From assembly GCA_963682055.1 (NCBI GenBank), contig OY821747.1, forward strand, positions 28,952,126 through 29,016,125: 64,000 nt of DNA, read 5' to 3'. Shown piece by piece: positions 11,741-23,326 of this stretch; within the stretch, counting starts at the first letter, position 1, and each line of letters begins with the position of its first letter. Made by a program: the position numbers and the translations under genes. The notes under the pieces were generated by a model. The model worked only from the letters and a program-made list of their open reading frames with translations. It had not been told where the DNA came from and did not search any database. The DNA comes from Primula veris. Lineage: Eukaryota > Streptophyta > Magnoliopsida > Ericales > Primulaceae.

Positions 11741-12860
11741 ACGTTATTTATTTTATTTAATTTATCTAGTTGTAGAATGTTATTATATTTCTTTTATACG
11801 TCGATTATCGTAGTTGTAGAATTTGTGAGCTCTTGCATTTATGGGATGAAGTGACGGTATTGTGGTGCCGTCCCGTCTAGTTATGTGCGTGGGACTCACC
11901 GTTACAATTTTGTGTTTCAGGTACAATTTAGGTTGAGACGTTCGGTTAGGAGCTATGGCAATACATCACATGGGCTCGGGGCTTTCATTTTCTGTTCATT
12001 TTTATTATATTTTGAGGTTGTAGCCTACGGGCAAATTCTTTCATTTGTTATTTTCTTAGTTTTATAAAACTTACCTTGTAGCCGTGTTTGACAACATTTT
12101 TATTTAATTGTCAATTGTTCATTTAGCTCGTAATTTATTTCTTTTAAAAATTCAAATTTTGTACCAACAGGTTCTATTTTCTTTTGTTTTAAAAAGGTCA
12201 TGACTCGATGTCCGTGTTATGGAATTTGGGGCGTGACAGACCATCGGTACAAATTTTTTTACTTTTTTTTATTATGTGAAAGGTCCATTACACATTTACA
12301 CTTCTCTTCATTTCCAACTTGTTGATAGCTACATTGGTGAAAGACATGAAAATGATTTATTGTAGACCAAAATCTAGAAGTGAAAAGAAAATAGAGGCTT
12401 TAATAAGCGGAGATTAACAAGCCATCTTTCAGTTCCGTATGCTCCGTCTCCAGAAAAATATTTTTATATATGTCATTGATTTTGTAACAGCTATCAACTT
12501 CAACAATGTTCTATATGTAATCTAGCAAATAATTGAGGAGGTGGTCGATTTAGAATTTTAAACAAGAGAATTTAATATAAATTAAAAGCTGAGGTCGCCA
12601 TTAATGGGAAAAATCATGGGGAAAATAATGATATGAAGTGATAAAAGAAGTTACACAAGCAAATTGACTCAATTGAGAGTAATGAGCTTGGGAAGATACA
12701 ACTAAATCAACTAAAAATGTGATATACAAAGAAAAGGAAACAATTTTTAAAATGCAATGAACCCCTAAGTCTGCATAATTCTCACAAAGATACCCTGAGT
12801 TCTCAAGTACTTTATTTCAATTCATTAAAAACTCTTTTTTGGCTTTCTTTCCATAAATGA

Positions 12861-13031
12861 CACTACAAAAAAGTTTCCAACCCGGGACGGCTAAATATGT
12901 CAGAAATTTGTCACTAAATGACAATTTCTATCAGTAAAATTGAAATTTGTTGTCATGCCGTCTCTGATTAGGACGTTGATAAGCAAAATTTGTCCCTAAT
13001 TTCGTCTACGATCTAACCTTTTTTTGTAGTG
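12861..13031. mobile_element. CACTA-type MITE, 171 bp
   Basis: It starts CACTACAAAAAAG and ends CTTTTTTTGTAGTG, an almost perfect terminal inverted repeat. The 3-bp duplication TGA flanks it on both sides. The interior repeats the word TTTGTC in both orientations. No coding capacity. Confidence 0.9.
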
Positions 13032-13119
13032 TGAATTCAATGGTAGACTAAGTCGATGTACTTACATATTGGTTCATAACATTTACCTTTCCTTTTCTTA
13101 GCATTTTAAAAAAAATTGC

Positions 13120-13460
13120 ATCCTACATGATAAGTAGATAAGAGAGCAAGCAAAACGGACAAGAATTACGTTGTAGAGGTATAAGAAAAGATTGATGACC
13201 TAAATTGCCAAAAGCCATAGTGATTCAATGAAAACAAAAATCATAAGATATTCTTAGAAGCTTTCGTGGAGACCTCACCTTCTCCACAAAAATTACTCCG
13301 TACGTGACAAGTGGATAACAAAGCGAGCAAAACAGACACAAATCATGTTGTAGAGGTACAAGAAAAAGACTGGTCAACAAAGTTGCTAAATCCCATAGTG
13401 ATTCAATGAGCAAAAAGAAAACATAAGAACTTATGAGAAGCTTTAATGGAGACCTTACCT
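13120..13460. repeat. Tandem duplication, ~170-bp unit x2
   Basis: The stretch at 13120-13281 recurs at 13290-13460 with moderate divergence; shared words include CATAGTGATTCAATGA, GTTGTAGAGGTA and GAGACCT. It lies beside the HD-ZIP IV START fragment, probably in its intron or 3' flank. No domain was found in either copy. Confidence 0.75.
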
Positions 13461-13487
13461 CACTACAGCCATTAAAAAAAGTCTTTT

Positions 13488-13676
13488 ACTAAGCATCCTG
13501 AAGGACGCTTCCAGAGACGAGGATCACTGGCCAGAGTAGTCACATGAGATATCAACTATTATCCATCGACTTGTCCTTATTTCCTTTGCATGACGTAACA
13601 AATAGTACTCTCTCGGTGGCACCAGGGGGACAGTATATGCAATTTCGCATGCATCTGGGGCAACATATAATTTCAT
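13488..13676 (-). pseudogene. HD-ZIP IV START-domain fragment
   Basis: The minus strand reads a START-domain segment with PLVPPREYYLLRHAKEIRTS followed by RWIIVDISCD. This corresponds to the conserved SPLVPTRE-x-YFLRYCK...W-x-(V/I)VDVS block of plant HD-ZIP class IV transcription factors. A TGA at 13526-13524 stops the frame shortly after, where functional proteins continue. It lies about 1 kb downstream, on the same strand, of homeodomain and zipper exons (14691-14970), so the three pieces probably come from one gene. The exons between them were not found. A degraded HD-ZIP IV gene is the best reading. Confidence 0.7.
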
Positions 13677-14690
13677 GTCATCAAATCTATCAAACGGGAA
13701 AACGACAGTTACACTTTTAGATTCCTGAAGTTGTCCTCACTTGTTATTATATTTTAGTTAGTTCCTGCTGATTGATTTTGTTTTAGACAAAAAAAATACA
13801 TATGGGACATTTGTTAAGTTAATTAAGAACTCATATTTTCACTTATAAGGGGATTTTATTCACTGGAATATGAATTTCAGCATAGAAAGTGCGCAACATA
13901 TCTGAAATAAGAACTAATGATTTTTTTTGTAACTGCTAAAGAGAGACACATTTTTCTTTGTAGGAAATCCTCTCTGCTCTCTCATACTCCATTCTTAAAC
14001 AGAAATCGGTGTTCGAAACACCAAATAAATTTGAAAATTAAAGAAACAAAGTGTTTGGATAGAAAAATAGTACAGATTTAACATGCTGGACTGGAGACAA
14101 ACAGCCATTTTTGCTTTAGATATAAAAGAACTCTTTTGCATGAGGTCCAAGAACTTCAGAGGTATCACCAGACTTCAAAAAAGTTTTCATTCATCTAGGA
14201 AGAAATCTGCACAAGGAATAGAAATATAAACACATTATTTGCACAAAATTCAGGAGTAAAAATTAATTAAGTGAAACATCATACCTTTGAAGAGTTAAGA
14301 CCAACTTTTATCATGAGAACCGAAAGAAAACAAGGACGTTTGCCATGAGCAGAGAAGAAAGTTTAAAACAATTTGAAGAGAATTTAGAGCAGCCTTTTAA
14401 CAATCATAAAAAAATCTCAAACATGAATTACCAAAACTGGATTGTTTATTTAAGAAAACAATCACATCCTAAAGCCCAAACTAGCTTTTCATTCAATACT
14501 TTGTGAGGATGGGATACACGCTGCAGATCATATAAGGATGAGCATCAAATTGTAGACAATAAACCAAACCGGAAAAAAAGAAGAAAAAAACCTTAAGGGT
14601 CCAAAATGAACTGTCAAAGAACAGAACTAACCTCTGAATTGATATTTTCACACTCCACGAAGCTTCACACTTTGAGCACTTTGATTTATG

Positions 14691-14777
14691 CTAAGCCTCT
14701 TTTAATTCATCAATTTCCCTTTTAAGTTTTTGGTTTTCTGCCTTGAGAACATCATTTTCAGATTTTCCTAGTTGGGC
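14691..14777 (-). pseudogene. HD-ZIP IV zipper exon with early stop
   Basis: The exon follows an acceptor (TTTTACAG, ending at 14778) and continues the homeodomain frame. It encodes 28 residues with heptad-like LKAENQKLKREIDELKEA, then TAG at 14693-14691. HD-ZIP IV proteins normally run on into a longer zipper-loop-zipper and a START domain. Here the stop would give a homeodomain-plus-short-zipper product lacking START. Phase with the upstream exon is exact, so the junction is credible. Confidence 0.7.
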
Positions 14778-14852
14778 CTGTAAAATCAAGGTAAGTATTA
14801 AATATTGATTACCTAGCAGCAGACAATACAACTAATGTGTAGAGGGAATTAC

Positions 14853-14970
14853 CTTCGCTTGGGTTCTCCTATTCTGGAACCAACAATTCACTTGCTTGGG
14901 CGTAAGTCCCAAATCTTTACTCAGTTGTTCTCGCTGCGCTATATCAGGATGGGAACATTGTTTGTCGAAC
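14853..14970 (-). pseudogene. HD-ZIP IV homeodomain exon (helices 2-3)
   Basis: This 118-nt exon is bounded by an AG acceptor at 14972-14971 and a GTAATT donor after 14853. It encodes [18 protein letters not shown] and then [17 protein letters not shown]. The WFQNRR recognition helix is intact, and the HPD...QR..LS..LGL pattern is that of HD-ZIP IV homeodomains. The usual K or R before WFQNRR is Cys here. Upstream exons for the first homeodomain helix were not located to the right; only dispersed-repeat sequence follows. Confidence 0.8.
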
Positions 14971-15129
14971 CTTCAACATACATCAACAAACCCGTCAGTA
15001 TTAGAAAAATATGAAAAACCTCAAAGGAAAATTGATGCTAAAGTGTTGTTAAATTTAGCTACACAGAGTTTACAATAAGTTTAGCAACATAGCGTCGTAT
15101 GGCATCATGACAATTACTTGTAGTGAATC

Positions 15130-15660
15130 TTGTCAATAAACAAGTAGACGAAATATTGAAGTGGCCATCAATTTATCCTTACATATCGTTGAAATTTTTT
15201 GCTTACTCTTACTTTTAGGCCTCTAGAAGAACCAAACGAATATAATCAAAGACAAATTGCCCAAAAAAGGAAAAAACTTGCCTCAACAACAGTTTTCCTT
15301 TCTTTGATAAGAAATGTTAGAATTATTAATTTCAATTTAGTAAAAGAGTATGGTTAGAAAACTTCAAAAGAATGCCACCCAATTCTGCTTTAAAGAAGTT
15401 TTGGTAGGAAATAGAAAACGTTCGAGGTGTGTTTGAGAAATAAAGAAAATTTGATACAATTCCTTATTCATACATAAGTAAATTATCAATTTGCTTACAC
15501 AAAAAAGGGATACTATAAACTTGTTTGTCAGATATCAAACGAATGCAGCGCAAGTACCACGTTGTTCTGAATTAGTAAGGAATATGCTTGGCATATACAG
15601 AAACAATAAGATTAAGAGGGAGAAATATATAATGCGATTTAAAAGCTCTCTTAAGGGACC
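15130..15660. repeat. Dispersed unit, upstream part (partner 8690-9260)
   Basis: Same order of marker words as 8690-9260, ending with the shared TATAATGCGATTTAAAAGCT and CTCTTAAGGGACCTGA. It separates the HD-ZIP IV exons from the RRM exons. Confidence 0.65.
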
Positions 15661-15841
15661 TGATTAAATTTCTGAAAACATGTAGTCAAGGAAACTTTTA
15701 TAATGTTATACACTGGTAAACTATCAAATCAATGTAAGCAAATTAGTTGGTTTACATTTTTAAAGCATAAGAGCATCAAAAGTTCCAATTACATTAGAAA
15801 AATCATATAAAATAAAAAAGTGAAGTTATTGGGATCCAAAC

Positions 15842-15907
15842 CTTAATCGCGTTATTCATGGAAGTTAAACTCTCAAACTCAACAAAACCAAAACATGTAC
15901 CATGTAT
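15842..15907 (-). pseudogene. RRM exon 2 (RNP1) of G3BP-like gene
   Basis: The 66-nt exon follows a TCATGCAG acceptor and precedes a GTTTGG donor. Its 22 codons include GTCFGFVEFE, an RNP1-like core, and continue the frame of the exon at 15998-16095. Plant NTF2/RRM (G3BP-like) proteins carry 'FCFGFVEFE' at this place. The next exon is not found to the left. The donor is weak, so processing would be doubtful. Confidence 0.65.
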
Positions 15908-15997
15908 CTGCATGATAAATACAACAGAAAATTATGTAAAACTAAAAAACAAATCGATTGAACAAATTTAATGCACAATCACATGTATAGATCTAAC

Positions 15998-16095
15998 CTT
16001 ATTATGTCGAACTTGGACACCTCCTTTTTTAATTGGTTCGAATTTCTTAAATTCTTCCTCCACCTCAGAAACATATATGGAGTGGCCCTCTGTTG
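15998..16095 (-). pseudogene. RRM exon 1 of NTF2/RRM (G3BP-like) gene
   Basis: The exon is bounded by CTAG (16097-16096) and a GTTAGA donor. It encodes HSIYVSEVEEEFKKFEPIKK then GGVQVRHNK. This matches the RRM of plant G3BP-like stress-granule proteins (IYV...LEEEFKKFGPIK.GGIQVR). Between the first beta strand and the helix the usual loop of about 8 residues is missing, and Gly of KFGPIK is Glu. No NTF2 domain is present upstream. It is a fragment with internal loss. Confidence 0.7.
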
Positions 16096-16559
16096 CTAGA
16101 AGAAACACTAGTAGTATTAATAATTTAATATTCAATGTATTCACTTCATAAACTGGACATCAGATCTTTTTTTAGGAAGGTACAATTAGATTTTTTCGAG
16201 TTATGCTAAACTTGAAGCAAACTAATCGTTGGCCAAACAAAATGCAAAGCTTTTTTCGAGTTTTGATTTTCTCAATATTCAACATTGCATGTTTGAAACT
16301 GACATGTTTTTTTAAAGACGAAACTACTAAAAACAAGCCAGGCCATGAAAGTAAAACAAAAATACTTTAAGAACGGGAAGTATATGGGGAAAGAAGGACG
16401 GGAGATTTCACTTAAGGAGAAATATTCAATTGCCCCCTAGGCCCTAAATATTTCAAAACATGAGAAAAAGATCTCTACATAATCTAAGGTTCCAACTTTC
16501 AGAAGCTAGATCAATTTTCTAGAGATTTTGTTCGAAGTAAATAGTCTACGATTTAAAAA

Positions 16560-18010
16560 AATTAATAGCATTCATCCCAATGTACGCAACCATGCAAGTG
16601 GTAAATGCAAGCTTCAAGAAAATTACATAAGAATCCTTTTCCACAAAGAAATTTAAAATAAATTAACCATGGCTTGATTTTAAATGGGACAACTTAAGGA
16701 GAGAAGCATTAAAATTACTTCTGCCATGTGCATAAATAGTCGAAGATTGCACCGCGACATACATAAAAATACATAGAGCTTCCTTACAGTCGATAAAATC
16801 TTGTACTAACATCAAATAGGATAAAAGTATGCAACTTTTACATTCTTCAATTAAACCGTTTTTTATTGCATTAAATGCATTATTCCTACCCGTATCCCAC
16901 AAAATAAACTTTTTTTGTGTATACTACATGGTTAGTACCCAACTAAAACTACATTTCAATATAAGTTGGTTTCTCTATGTTTCAATTTGATATAATTAAT
17001 TTTCTTTTCCACTATAGCTTCAACATTCACAACCCTCTACATAGAATTGACCAAAGCTCATAAAATTTACATGATCATATATAGAATTAATTAATTAAAG
17101 CATAACCTTGCGAGTTGCGACCAGGGTATATTGTTACGAAATGCGATGAATAACGATCTTCCCAAAATTCTGTCATTACTCAAATAGTCGCGGGCTCGCC
17201 GCCTTTTCTTGCGGGTACTCCAGACAAATCTTAATTTTAAGTTATGGCCACCTTTTTTTACTATCACAAAAAAATAAAAAAGATGTTGCATAAAAAAGCA
17301 AGCTGTGTAACTATTTAACACGAGAATTAATAACAAATCGGAGATCTACTCATTAAGCAAAATGTCGTGTCATCATTTCTTGTAAATTGGTCAACTATTA
17401 CTCTCCTAATCTCAATTTAATGAGAAGTTCAGACAACGTGCAATATTACAGGATGAAAAGTTTGCATATTTGAAATGTCGAAATTACAGTTTCCAAATGT
17501 TAAATCAAATAAATTTGGCATCTTAACTATGTAAAAACCTTTTTAAATTAATATTTTCGACATTTTGAAGTATAAAAAACTACACTGGAAACTCCATAGA
17601 TTTATTATAAGAATTCCAACATTCTTACAGTATAATTTGCACCTCTATTAATTGTTAATTGGTAATGAAATCATGGGTAATATCAGAAAAGGCAGAATAT
17701 GAGAAACATAACAAAACTCTTGATTTGTTTTTGAAATAAACCCTAGATTTTTTTTTTGAAATAAAACCCTTGATCTTTTTTATTTCAAAAAAAACAAAAC
17801 CCCAGCTTGATAATTAAAGTACATCACACAAATATAAAAAAAACTATGTACATATTAAGATAGAGAGAGATAGAGATAGTACTAGGATAGGTAAAAAGCT
17901 GCATATTGCTTTTCTGAGAGGAAGTATGAAAGTGGGTAGATAGTACCAGGATAGGTAAAAAGCTGCTTATTTCTACTTATACTTTTTTATACTACTAATA
18001 TATAAACGGC
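16560..18010. repeat. Dispersed unit, copy c
   Basis: Homologous with 9270-10326 and 25490-26680. It includes the coding-like exon (17091-17336), the AATCATGGGTAATATCAG stretch and a promoter-like region near 17850-18010. In that region GGATAGGTAAAAAGCTGC occurs twice about 68 bp apart, followed by AT-rich TATA-like sequence on the minus strand. The left part (16560-16720) resembles 22830-22960. Confidence 0.6.
17091..17336 (-). pseudogene. Basic exon of unknown family (repeated)
   Basis: I do not recognise the family. The minus frame has IVKKGGHNLKLRFVWSTRKK followed by RRRARDYLSNDRI and SLFIAFRNNIPWSQ. The frame runs into a possible GTTATGC donor near 17105. The copy at 25716-25976 preserves IVKKGG, RRR.YLSND and RSLFIAF, with a GTAATG donor at the same place, so part of it was once coding. 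The basic run looks like a nuclear localisation signal. A third, degraded version lies near 9840-9930. Confidence 0.45.
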
Positions 18011-18365
18011 GCATTTGCCCCTTATTTATAGTAAAAGCTGACAGGGATATAGTTCTGACATCAAAGCCCTAATTACTAATTAATGCGCACCTTGACTTCT
18101 GATTTTTTATTTTTTATACTTATATAAATTGTTTCAATTTTTACTCTAAACGTTAATTACGGCGTCTATGGGATTTAATAATATTTTTATAATAGTTGTG
18201 TGTGAATTTGTGATGGAGTTGTTTTTCATATTTATAGAAATTGTTTTAATTTCGACGCATCCTTACCTGTACTTTTTATATTTGTTTCAATTTTTATATA
18301 TAATCACTAATTATGGGTATCTGGCCTTTTGTAAATTTTAAAAAAGGTGAATTAACAAAAACATA

Positions 18366-19262
18366 CCTTACCCCTCTCATATTAACAAAAACATACCCTT
18401 AAAAGTTACATTATCAAAAACATACATTTAATAAAAAAAAAAGGTATGAAATCGGAAAAAAGGGTATAAACTCGAAAAAAAGAGTATGAAATCAAAAAAT
18501 AAAGGTATGAAATCGGAACAAAATGGGTTATAAATTCGAAAAAAATGGGGTATGAAGTCGAAAAAAAATAGTATGAACTCAAAAAAAAAACGGTATGAAC
18601 ATGAAAAAATTGGGATATGAAGTCGAAAAAATTGGGGTATGAACTAGGAAAAAAAATGGGGTATCAAGTCGAAAGAAAATGATATGAAATCGAAAAAAAG
18701 GTTATGAACTAAAAAAGGGGGTATGAACATGAAAAAAAACGGGATATGAAGTCGAAAAAAATTGGGGTATGAAGTTGGAAAAAAATAGGGTATGAAGTCG
18801 GAAAAAAAGTGGTATGAAATCAGGAAAAAAAAATGTATGGACTCAAATAAAAACGGGGTATAAACATGAAAAAACGGCGTATGAAGTCGAAAAAAATTGA
18901 TATCATATTGAAAAATAAGGTAGGGAATCGAAAAAAAAAGGGTATGATATCGAAAAAATAGGGGTATGAAATCGAAAAATCAGGGTATGAACTTGAAAAA
19001 AAAAACTCAAAATGAAATCGAAAAAATCGGTGTATGAAATCGAAAAAAGTGGGGTATGAGCTTGTAAAAAATAGGGTATGAATTCGTAAAAATCAAAGTA
19101 TGAAACCGTATGAACTAAAAAAAAACGGGGTATGGAATCGGAAAAAATGGGGGTATGAACTCGAAAAAGAAAGGGGTATGGAATAGGGGGAAAAAGTATA
19201 AAATCGGAAAAAAAGGTAAGAAATCGAAAAGAACCAGGATATAAACTCGAAAAAAAGTAACT
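18366..19262. repeat. Degenerate ~20-bp minisatellite, ~0.9 kb
   Basis: More than 40 imperfect copies of a unit like GGTATGAAATCGAAAAAAAT fill this stretch, with variants TATGAACTCG and TATGAAGTCG. The flanks carry ATTAACAAAAACATAC on the left (from about 18352) and an inverted-looking AAAGTATGTTTTTATAATT at about 19780. The array may therefore lie inside a mobile element of about 1.5 kb. The minus frame at 19115-19354 is an artefact of the repeat. Confidence 0.9.
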
Positions 19263-19870
19263 TTTAAACTGTTTTTTTTTTCATAATAGATGCAAATAAA
19301 GTTTAGTGACGTCTCAAATATATCTTTGGTGTTACATGGAGAAAATAACCGCATAATAATGATAACAAACCACTTAGCTAATCACAGATGCAAATTGTCA
19401 TCAGCTTTTAAGCTGTTTGTTTACTCAGATAATCAATATATTGTAACAACAGAAGAACAACTTTTTTTGGAATTTTTTTTATTGGAGTCAAACAAGCCTT
19501 TAATCATCATTGGTAAATAACAAAACCGCACTTGGAGGCATGATGTGGGATGGCATCAGGGTGGGTTGGGGCGGCGCCGGGGTGGCGTGGTGATCATTGG
19601 GGAGGGGTCCCGACTCTGCTCAAACGGAAAGGAGATGATGTAGATATAGAGATGATAGAGAGCGGAGAGAGAGAAAATGATGGAGAAAGAGAAAAGAGAG
19701 AGCACGAAAAGAGAAATTGATGGAGAGAGGGAGAAGAACGATAGAAGATGATGAATGGAGAAAAAACATAAGAAATAAAGTATGTTTTTATAATTAAAAC
19801 TATTTGGGTGTTTTTTGTTAATTTAATTTCATAAGTAGTATATTTTGTTAATTATTCCTAATTGGTAAAA
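19263..19870. other. Right flank of minisatellite; purine-rich tract
   Basis: Unique-looking AT-rich sequence to 19540, a short G-rich segment (19545-19615) and a GA-rich tract of GAGAGAGAG/GAAAGAG words (19620-19760). No coding similarity; the 76-codon frame at 19290-19520 has no recognisable motif. Confidence 0.5.
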
Positions 19871-19979
19871 GCCAATAGAAAGTAGTAATAAACATATATA
19901 TATATATTTATTTTTATTAATAATAATTTAATAATTTAATCAGATCCGCAAGAGATAAACGTGAACCAAATATTTGGAA

Positions 19980-20630
19980 TAACCTAACAAGTCGCAACTT
20001 AATAATATGTAGTGGTGCTTCGTTTAAAAGCAATTCTGATTGGCCTGCAGGGGAAGTCATTATTCGAGACTGTTGTTGGTAGAGCCTTGGACGATTAGAG
20101 TAGCATGTCGACGACTGGTATGGTCGAAGCTAGAGTTTCGGAGACTATGTGTTTGTACTTGAAATGAGACCTTTAGTACATAGGGTTGAACCCATATACT
20201 ACAAGAATATTAGCAAAATACAAATAGTTTTTATGAAACTACGTCCATCTTGAACACACACTTACGTTTGTCAAAACAATGCTTCGTATATTTATATATT
20301 ATATAAAATTAATAAAACGGAAGCATCTACATTGTGAGATTTTTAAGCGTTCTTGGGCATGGGCCGATGTGGCCCACTCTTAAAACCGGGCATGTCGATT
20401 GGCTAGGGATAAATGTAGAATTCTATTTGGATAATACCGAGTTGATTAGATTTTGTATACGAGAAAGACTAACTCCTTGGTAGATTGATGCAGTTATCAT
20501 CGACATTTTAACGCCCAGGAAAATATGAACGGGAGTTTAACTTGAACTCCAAGAGCGTTTAGTAAGTGTGTGATTTTTGAAGCTAATTTCGTAAGAGTAG
20601 GGTACTTCAAATCTTGATTATTGGACTTTC
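19980..20630. repeat. Repeat partner of 4030-4400
   Basis: Shares GATTGGCCTGCAGG, AGAGTAGCATGTCGA, TAGATTGATGCAGTT and TTTAGTAAG-type markers in order with 4030-4400. The present copy has about 280 bp extra in the middle. Non-coding as far as I can tell. Confidence 0.7.
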
Positions 20631-21749
20631 CGTGACCACTAATTTGGTCACTTATATATAATGACTTAAATTAATTAAAGTCTGCATTATAAACCAAAGA
20701 AAAAAATTGGCCTGCTAAAATATAGTAGACCTAAGTTAGTCATATAGAAAGTATTTTCTCATTTCAAAACTTATTTTCGTTTCACTCTATTTCACTTTGT
20801 AAATCTTTAAAAAAAAAAACATGTTTACGTTTGGGTTTATCGTTTTGCTTCATGTATTCGTTTTAATTCCCGACAACTGAGGTCTGACAAATAAAACGTA
20901 GTAAATTGTAAAAGACTGAGAAATTATTAATATGAAAAATTATTTTCTTATGTAACATAATTCATTGGTTCCAGACTTCATGCCCCCATTAGGCGTAAGC
21001 AAAATCACTGCTTTACTCAAAATCATTTAAGAGTCGGCGAGTCGCCCGATGTAGATCTAACTACCAGAGGAATCTTTTGCAACAACTCCACAGACAACCC
21101 GCAAAAAAAGGGTAAGAACTATAGATTCGTCTTAGCGTCTTATTTACTACAGTTTAGTTTCTTAACTAAACATTACAAGGGCAAATGTTTCACTGATTCA
21201 CGACACAACATTGCGACTCACTTTACATTGAAAATAGCACTTTCACATTGCGACAATGACATACAACCAGTAAAGAGACAACGATAAATTATAGAAATTA
21301 AATGCAACCATGACGGCTTAACAAGCATGTTAGTAAATACTTGAAAACACAAGGGTTTGGTTCAATAGGTCGCAAAAAGGACACTAGGCCTGTAGGCCGG
21401 ATTATATTTGATGATGTAACACAATTAAGCTATTTCTATATTGTTAAAATTCCCTCGACTTATTGAAGTGGGGAGAAAGGCAAGTTTACTGGATATTGAA
21501 GGATTTTTCCTATTTCACTGCGGTTAGTTTGAACTTTGAAGAAGTTGTTTCTATTTTCGAACACCCGAAACAAAAGAAAGCCACCTTTAAGATCTCACTA
21601 TAGCCTTCTCAAGCATCAGCGTACCCTAAAAGACAACCAACCATCTGGTAATTCTCCGGCTGCATCCATATAAAAAGTCGCTTATTCTTTGTCTTAAAGA
21701 AGGTTTAGATCAGTCGAACAAATTCATCATCATATAATAAGAAAATGGC

Positions 21750-21845
21750 ACAAACCTCCTCCTTCGAAATATTGCTAAATTCATAATTTTTGTTGTTGTC
21801 CAAGACTTCACCCCATCTGCAACCGACAGCACTTCAGAATGATCC
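21750..21845 (-). pseudogene. Exon-like segment, possible F-box/LRR relative, copy A
   Basis: Minus-strand sequence equivalent to the clearer copy at 49651-49842 (ending DYEFSNISK and a GTTTGTGCC donor). The third copy lies at 47898-47985. The family is not certain. A leucine-rich stretch in the copy at 49.7 kb resembles the LRR part of plant F-box/FBD proteins, but this is weak. Confidence 0.3.
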
Positions 21846-22270
21846 TGCAGAATGCGAAATTCAGCAAAAAAAACCTTGTAACATAATAACAGGAAATCAT
21901 TTTCAAGTCTACGCTTAAGGAGAAAAATTCAATACCCCCTAGAAATTCCAAAACATGAGAAACAATTATCCACATAATCTAAGGTTCGGTAGATCAATTT
22001 TGTAGAGTCTAAAAGCTGTAATATAAACAATCAACAACCCTTTCAAAAAGAAAAAATAACAGTACATAGTCTAAATTAAATTACCTTTTATCTGGTAAAT
22101 CACTTATTCGATGTATGATTGATTTTCTGTTTGTCGTCTTCGTCTTTAGATTTTGCATAACCACCACTGGTAATGTTACTTTCCATTTTGCAAGAGCTGA
22201 AGATTTATCTACGGTTGACAAGTTATATAATGCAACTTAATGGGCCTTTTGCCTTGGGCCGAACAACTAT

Positions 22271-22447
22271 CACTACAAGAAAAAAGTTAATAGTAACAAT
22301 TTAATTTTTGAAAACTGTTGATAAATTGAGTGTCGCTAAATTTAGTAACAGTTTAGCAATAAAAACTGTTGCTAAATTTAGCGACACTCATTTTACCATC
22401 AGTTTAGAAACATACACTTTGACGGTAAGCTGACATTTTTTGTAGTG
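22271..22447. mobile_element. CACTA-type MITE, 177 bp
   Basis: It starts CACTACAAGAAAAAAG and ends TTTTTTGTAGTG, flanked by TAT on both sides. An internal inverted pair around GCTAAATTTAG could form a hairpin. The orthologous copy at 50333-50499 has the same TAT duplication, so insertion predates the segmental duplication. Confidence 0.9.
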
Positions 22448-23129
22448 TATACCCGGAGATATGTGTTATTAAATATTTCGTCAGCATAACACAACCGTGA
22501 TAGCTACTCCGTAAACCTATAAATTCGTTTTATGAAGTTAAGTGAACTGGATTTGGCACTTATAATCCACATTATTCCAAAAATGGCTAACAAAATCAAA
22601 TTTTCCAAAAAGCAATTAAATATACACGTATAGCCTTTCTTTATAAAAATACCATATCAAAGAAGGTTGTTAATAGGTTATACTTGAAAACAAGAATACA
22701 TAAATAGAATCAAATTTATCCAGTTAGTTAATCATTCTTTCTAAGGTTGCCATCGACGTCCTCTGCCTTGACAAGACTATCGATTTGTAGCCATATCCCT
22801 TGGTAGCCTTTATTAGGTCAATTATGCAAGCAGTAGATGCAAGCTTCAAGAACAAACTTAATAACCCTTTCAAAAAAAATTAATTTAGATTATCCATATT
22901 TTGATTATTGTATGGAACAGCTTAAAGAAGAGAAAATTTCAAATTACTTCTGCAAAATGGGAAAAGGACGGGGATTTATTTTGGGTGCTAAAACAAAGAG
23001 TATCAGATAACCACTTTACCAACTACAAAGCAACAGCAAACATAATAACATTGATTTTTTTCAAAAGGACCAGTTAAGCCTTTAATATACACGATAGTAT
23101 ATTAAATGACATTGTAAGTAACAATGTAC

Positions 23130-23302
23130 TTTGATGTCATTTTCTTGATAGAATCAAGTTCTGAAACTTTTGATCTTCCTCTTAAAACTTTGAGAGGATT
23201 TCTAACAACTTCGGGGTCACTCGAAATAACTTGGCTTAAACCCATAGTTCTCCGTTTAATTCTCTTCCTAGTACTTCTCAAACCACCCATATACCCATTC
23301 GA
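23130..23302 (-). pseudogene. Basic exon-like segment, family unknown
   Basis: The minus frame reads GGLRSTRKRIKRRTMGLSQV and then DPEVVRNPLKVLRGRSKVSE, ending at a GTACAT donor after 23130. It is not recognised; the basic run suggests a nuclear or nucleic-acid-binding protein. In the second copy (51196-51290) the middle is deleted. It abuts, head to head, the plus-strand oxygenase fragment at 23327. Confidence 0.4.
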
Positions 23303-23326
23303 GGTAAGCAATTTTCTGGTGGAGAA

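Larger units (their letters stand above)
10327..12238 (+). mobile_element. Complete solo LTR (1,912 bp)
   Basis: It starts TGTAACATCCCG and ends GGGGCGTGACA, with the TG...CA form of an LTR. The 5-bp target duplication GACCA lies at 10322-10326 and 12239-12243. There is no internal region, so it is a product of LTR-LTR recombination. It holds a (GAA)n tract at 10708-10768, a 63-65-bp doublet at 11230-11352 and three tandem copies of about 130 bp from 11355 to 11740. The terminal sequences and size suggest Ty3/gypsy, but no coding part confirms this. Pieces of the same family lie at 1-401 and 1165-1650. Confidence 0.9.

Noticed and set aside
19115..19354. 79-codon minus frame rich in Phe/Pro
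   Set aside because: Translation of the A-rich minisatellite; no independent support.
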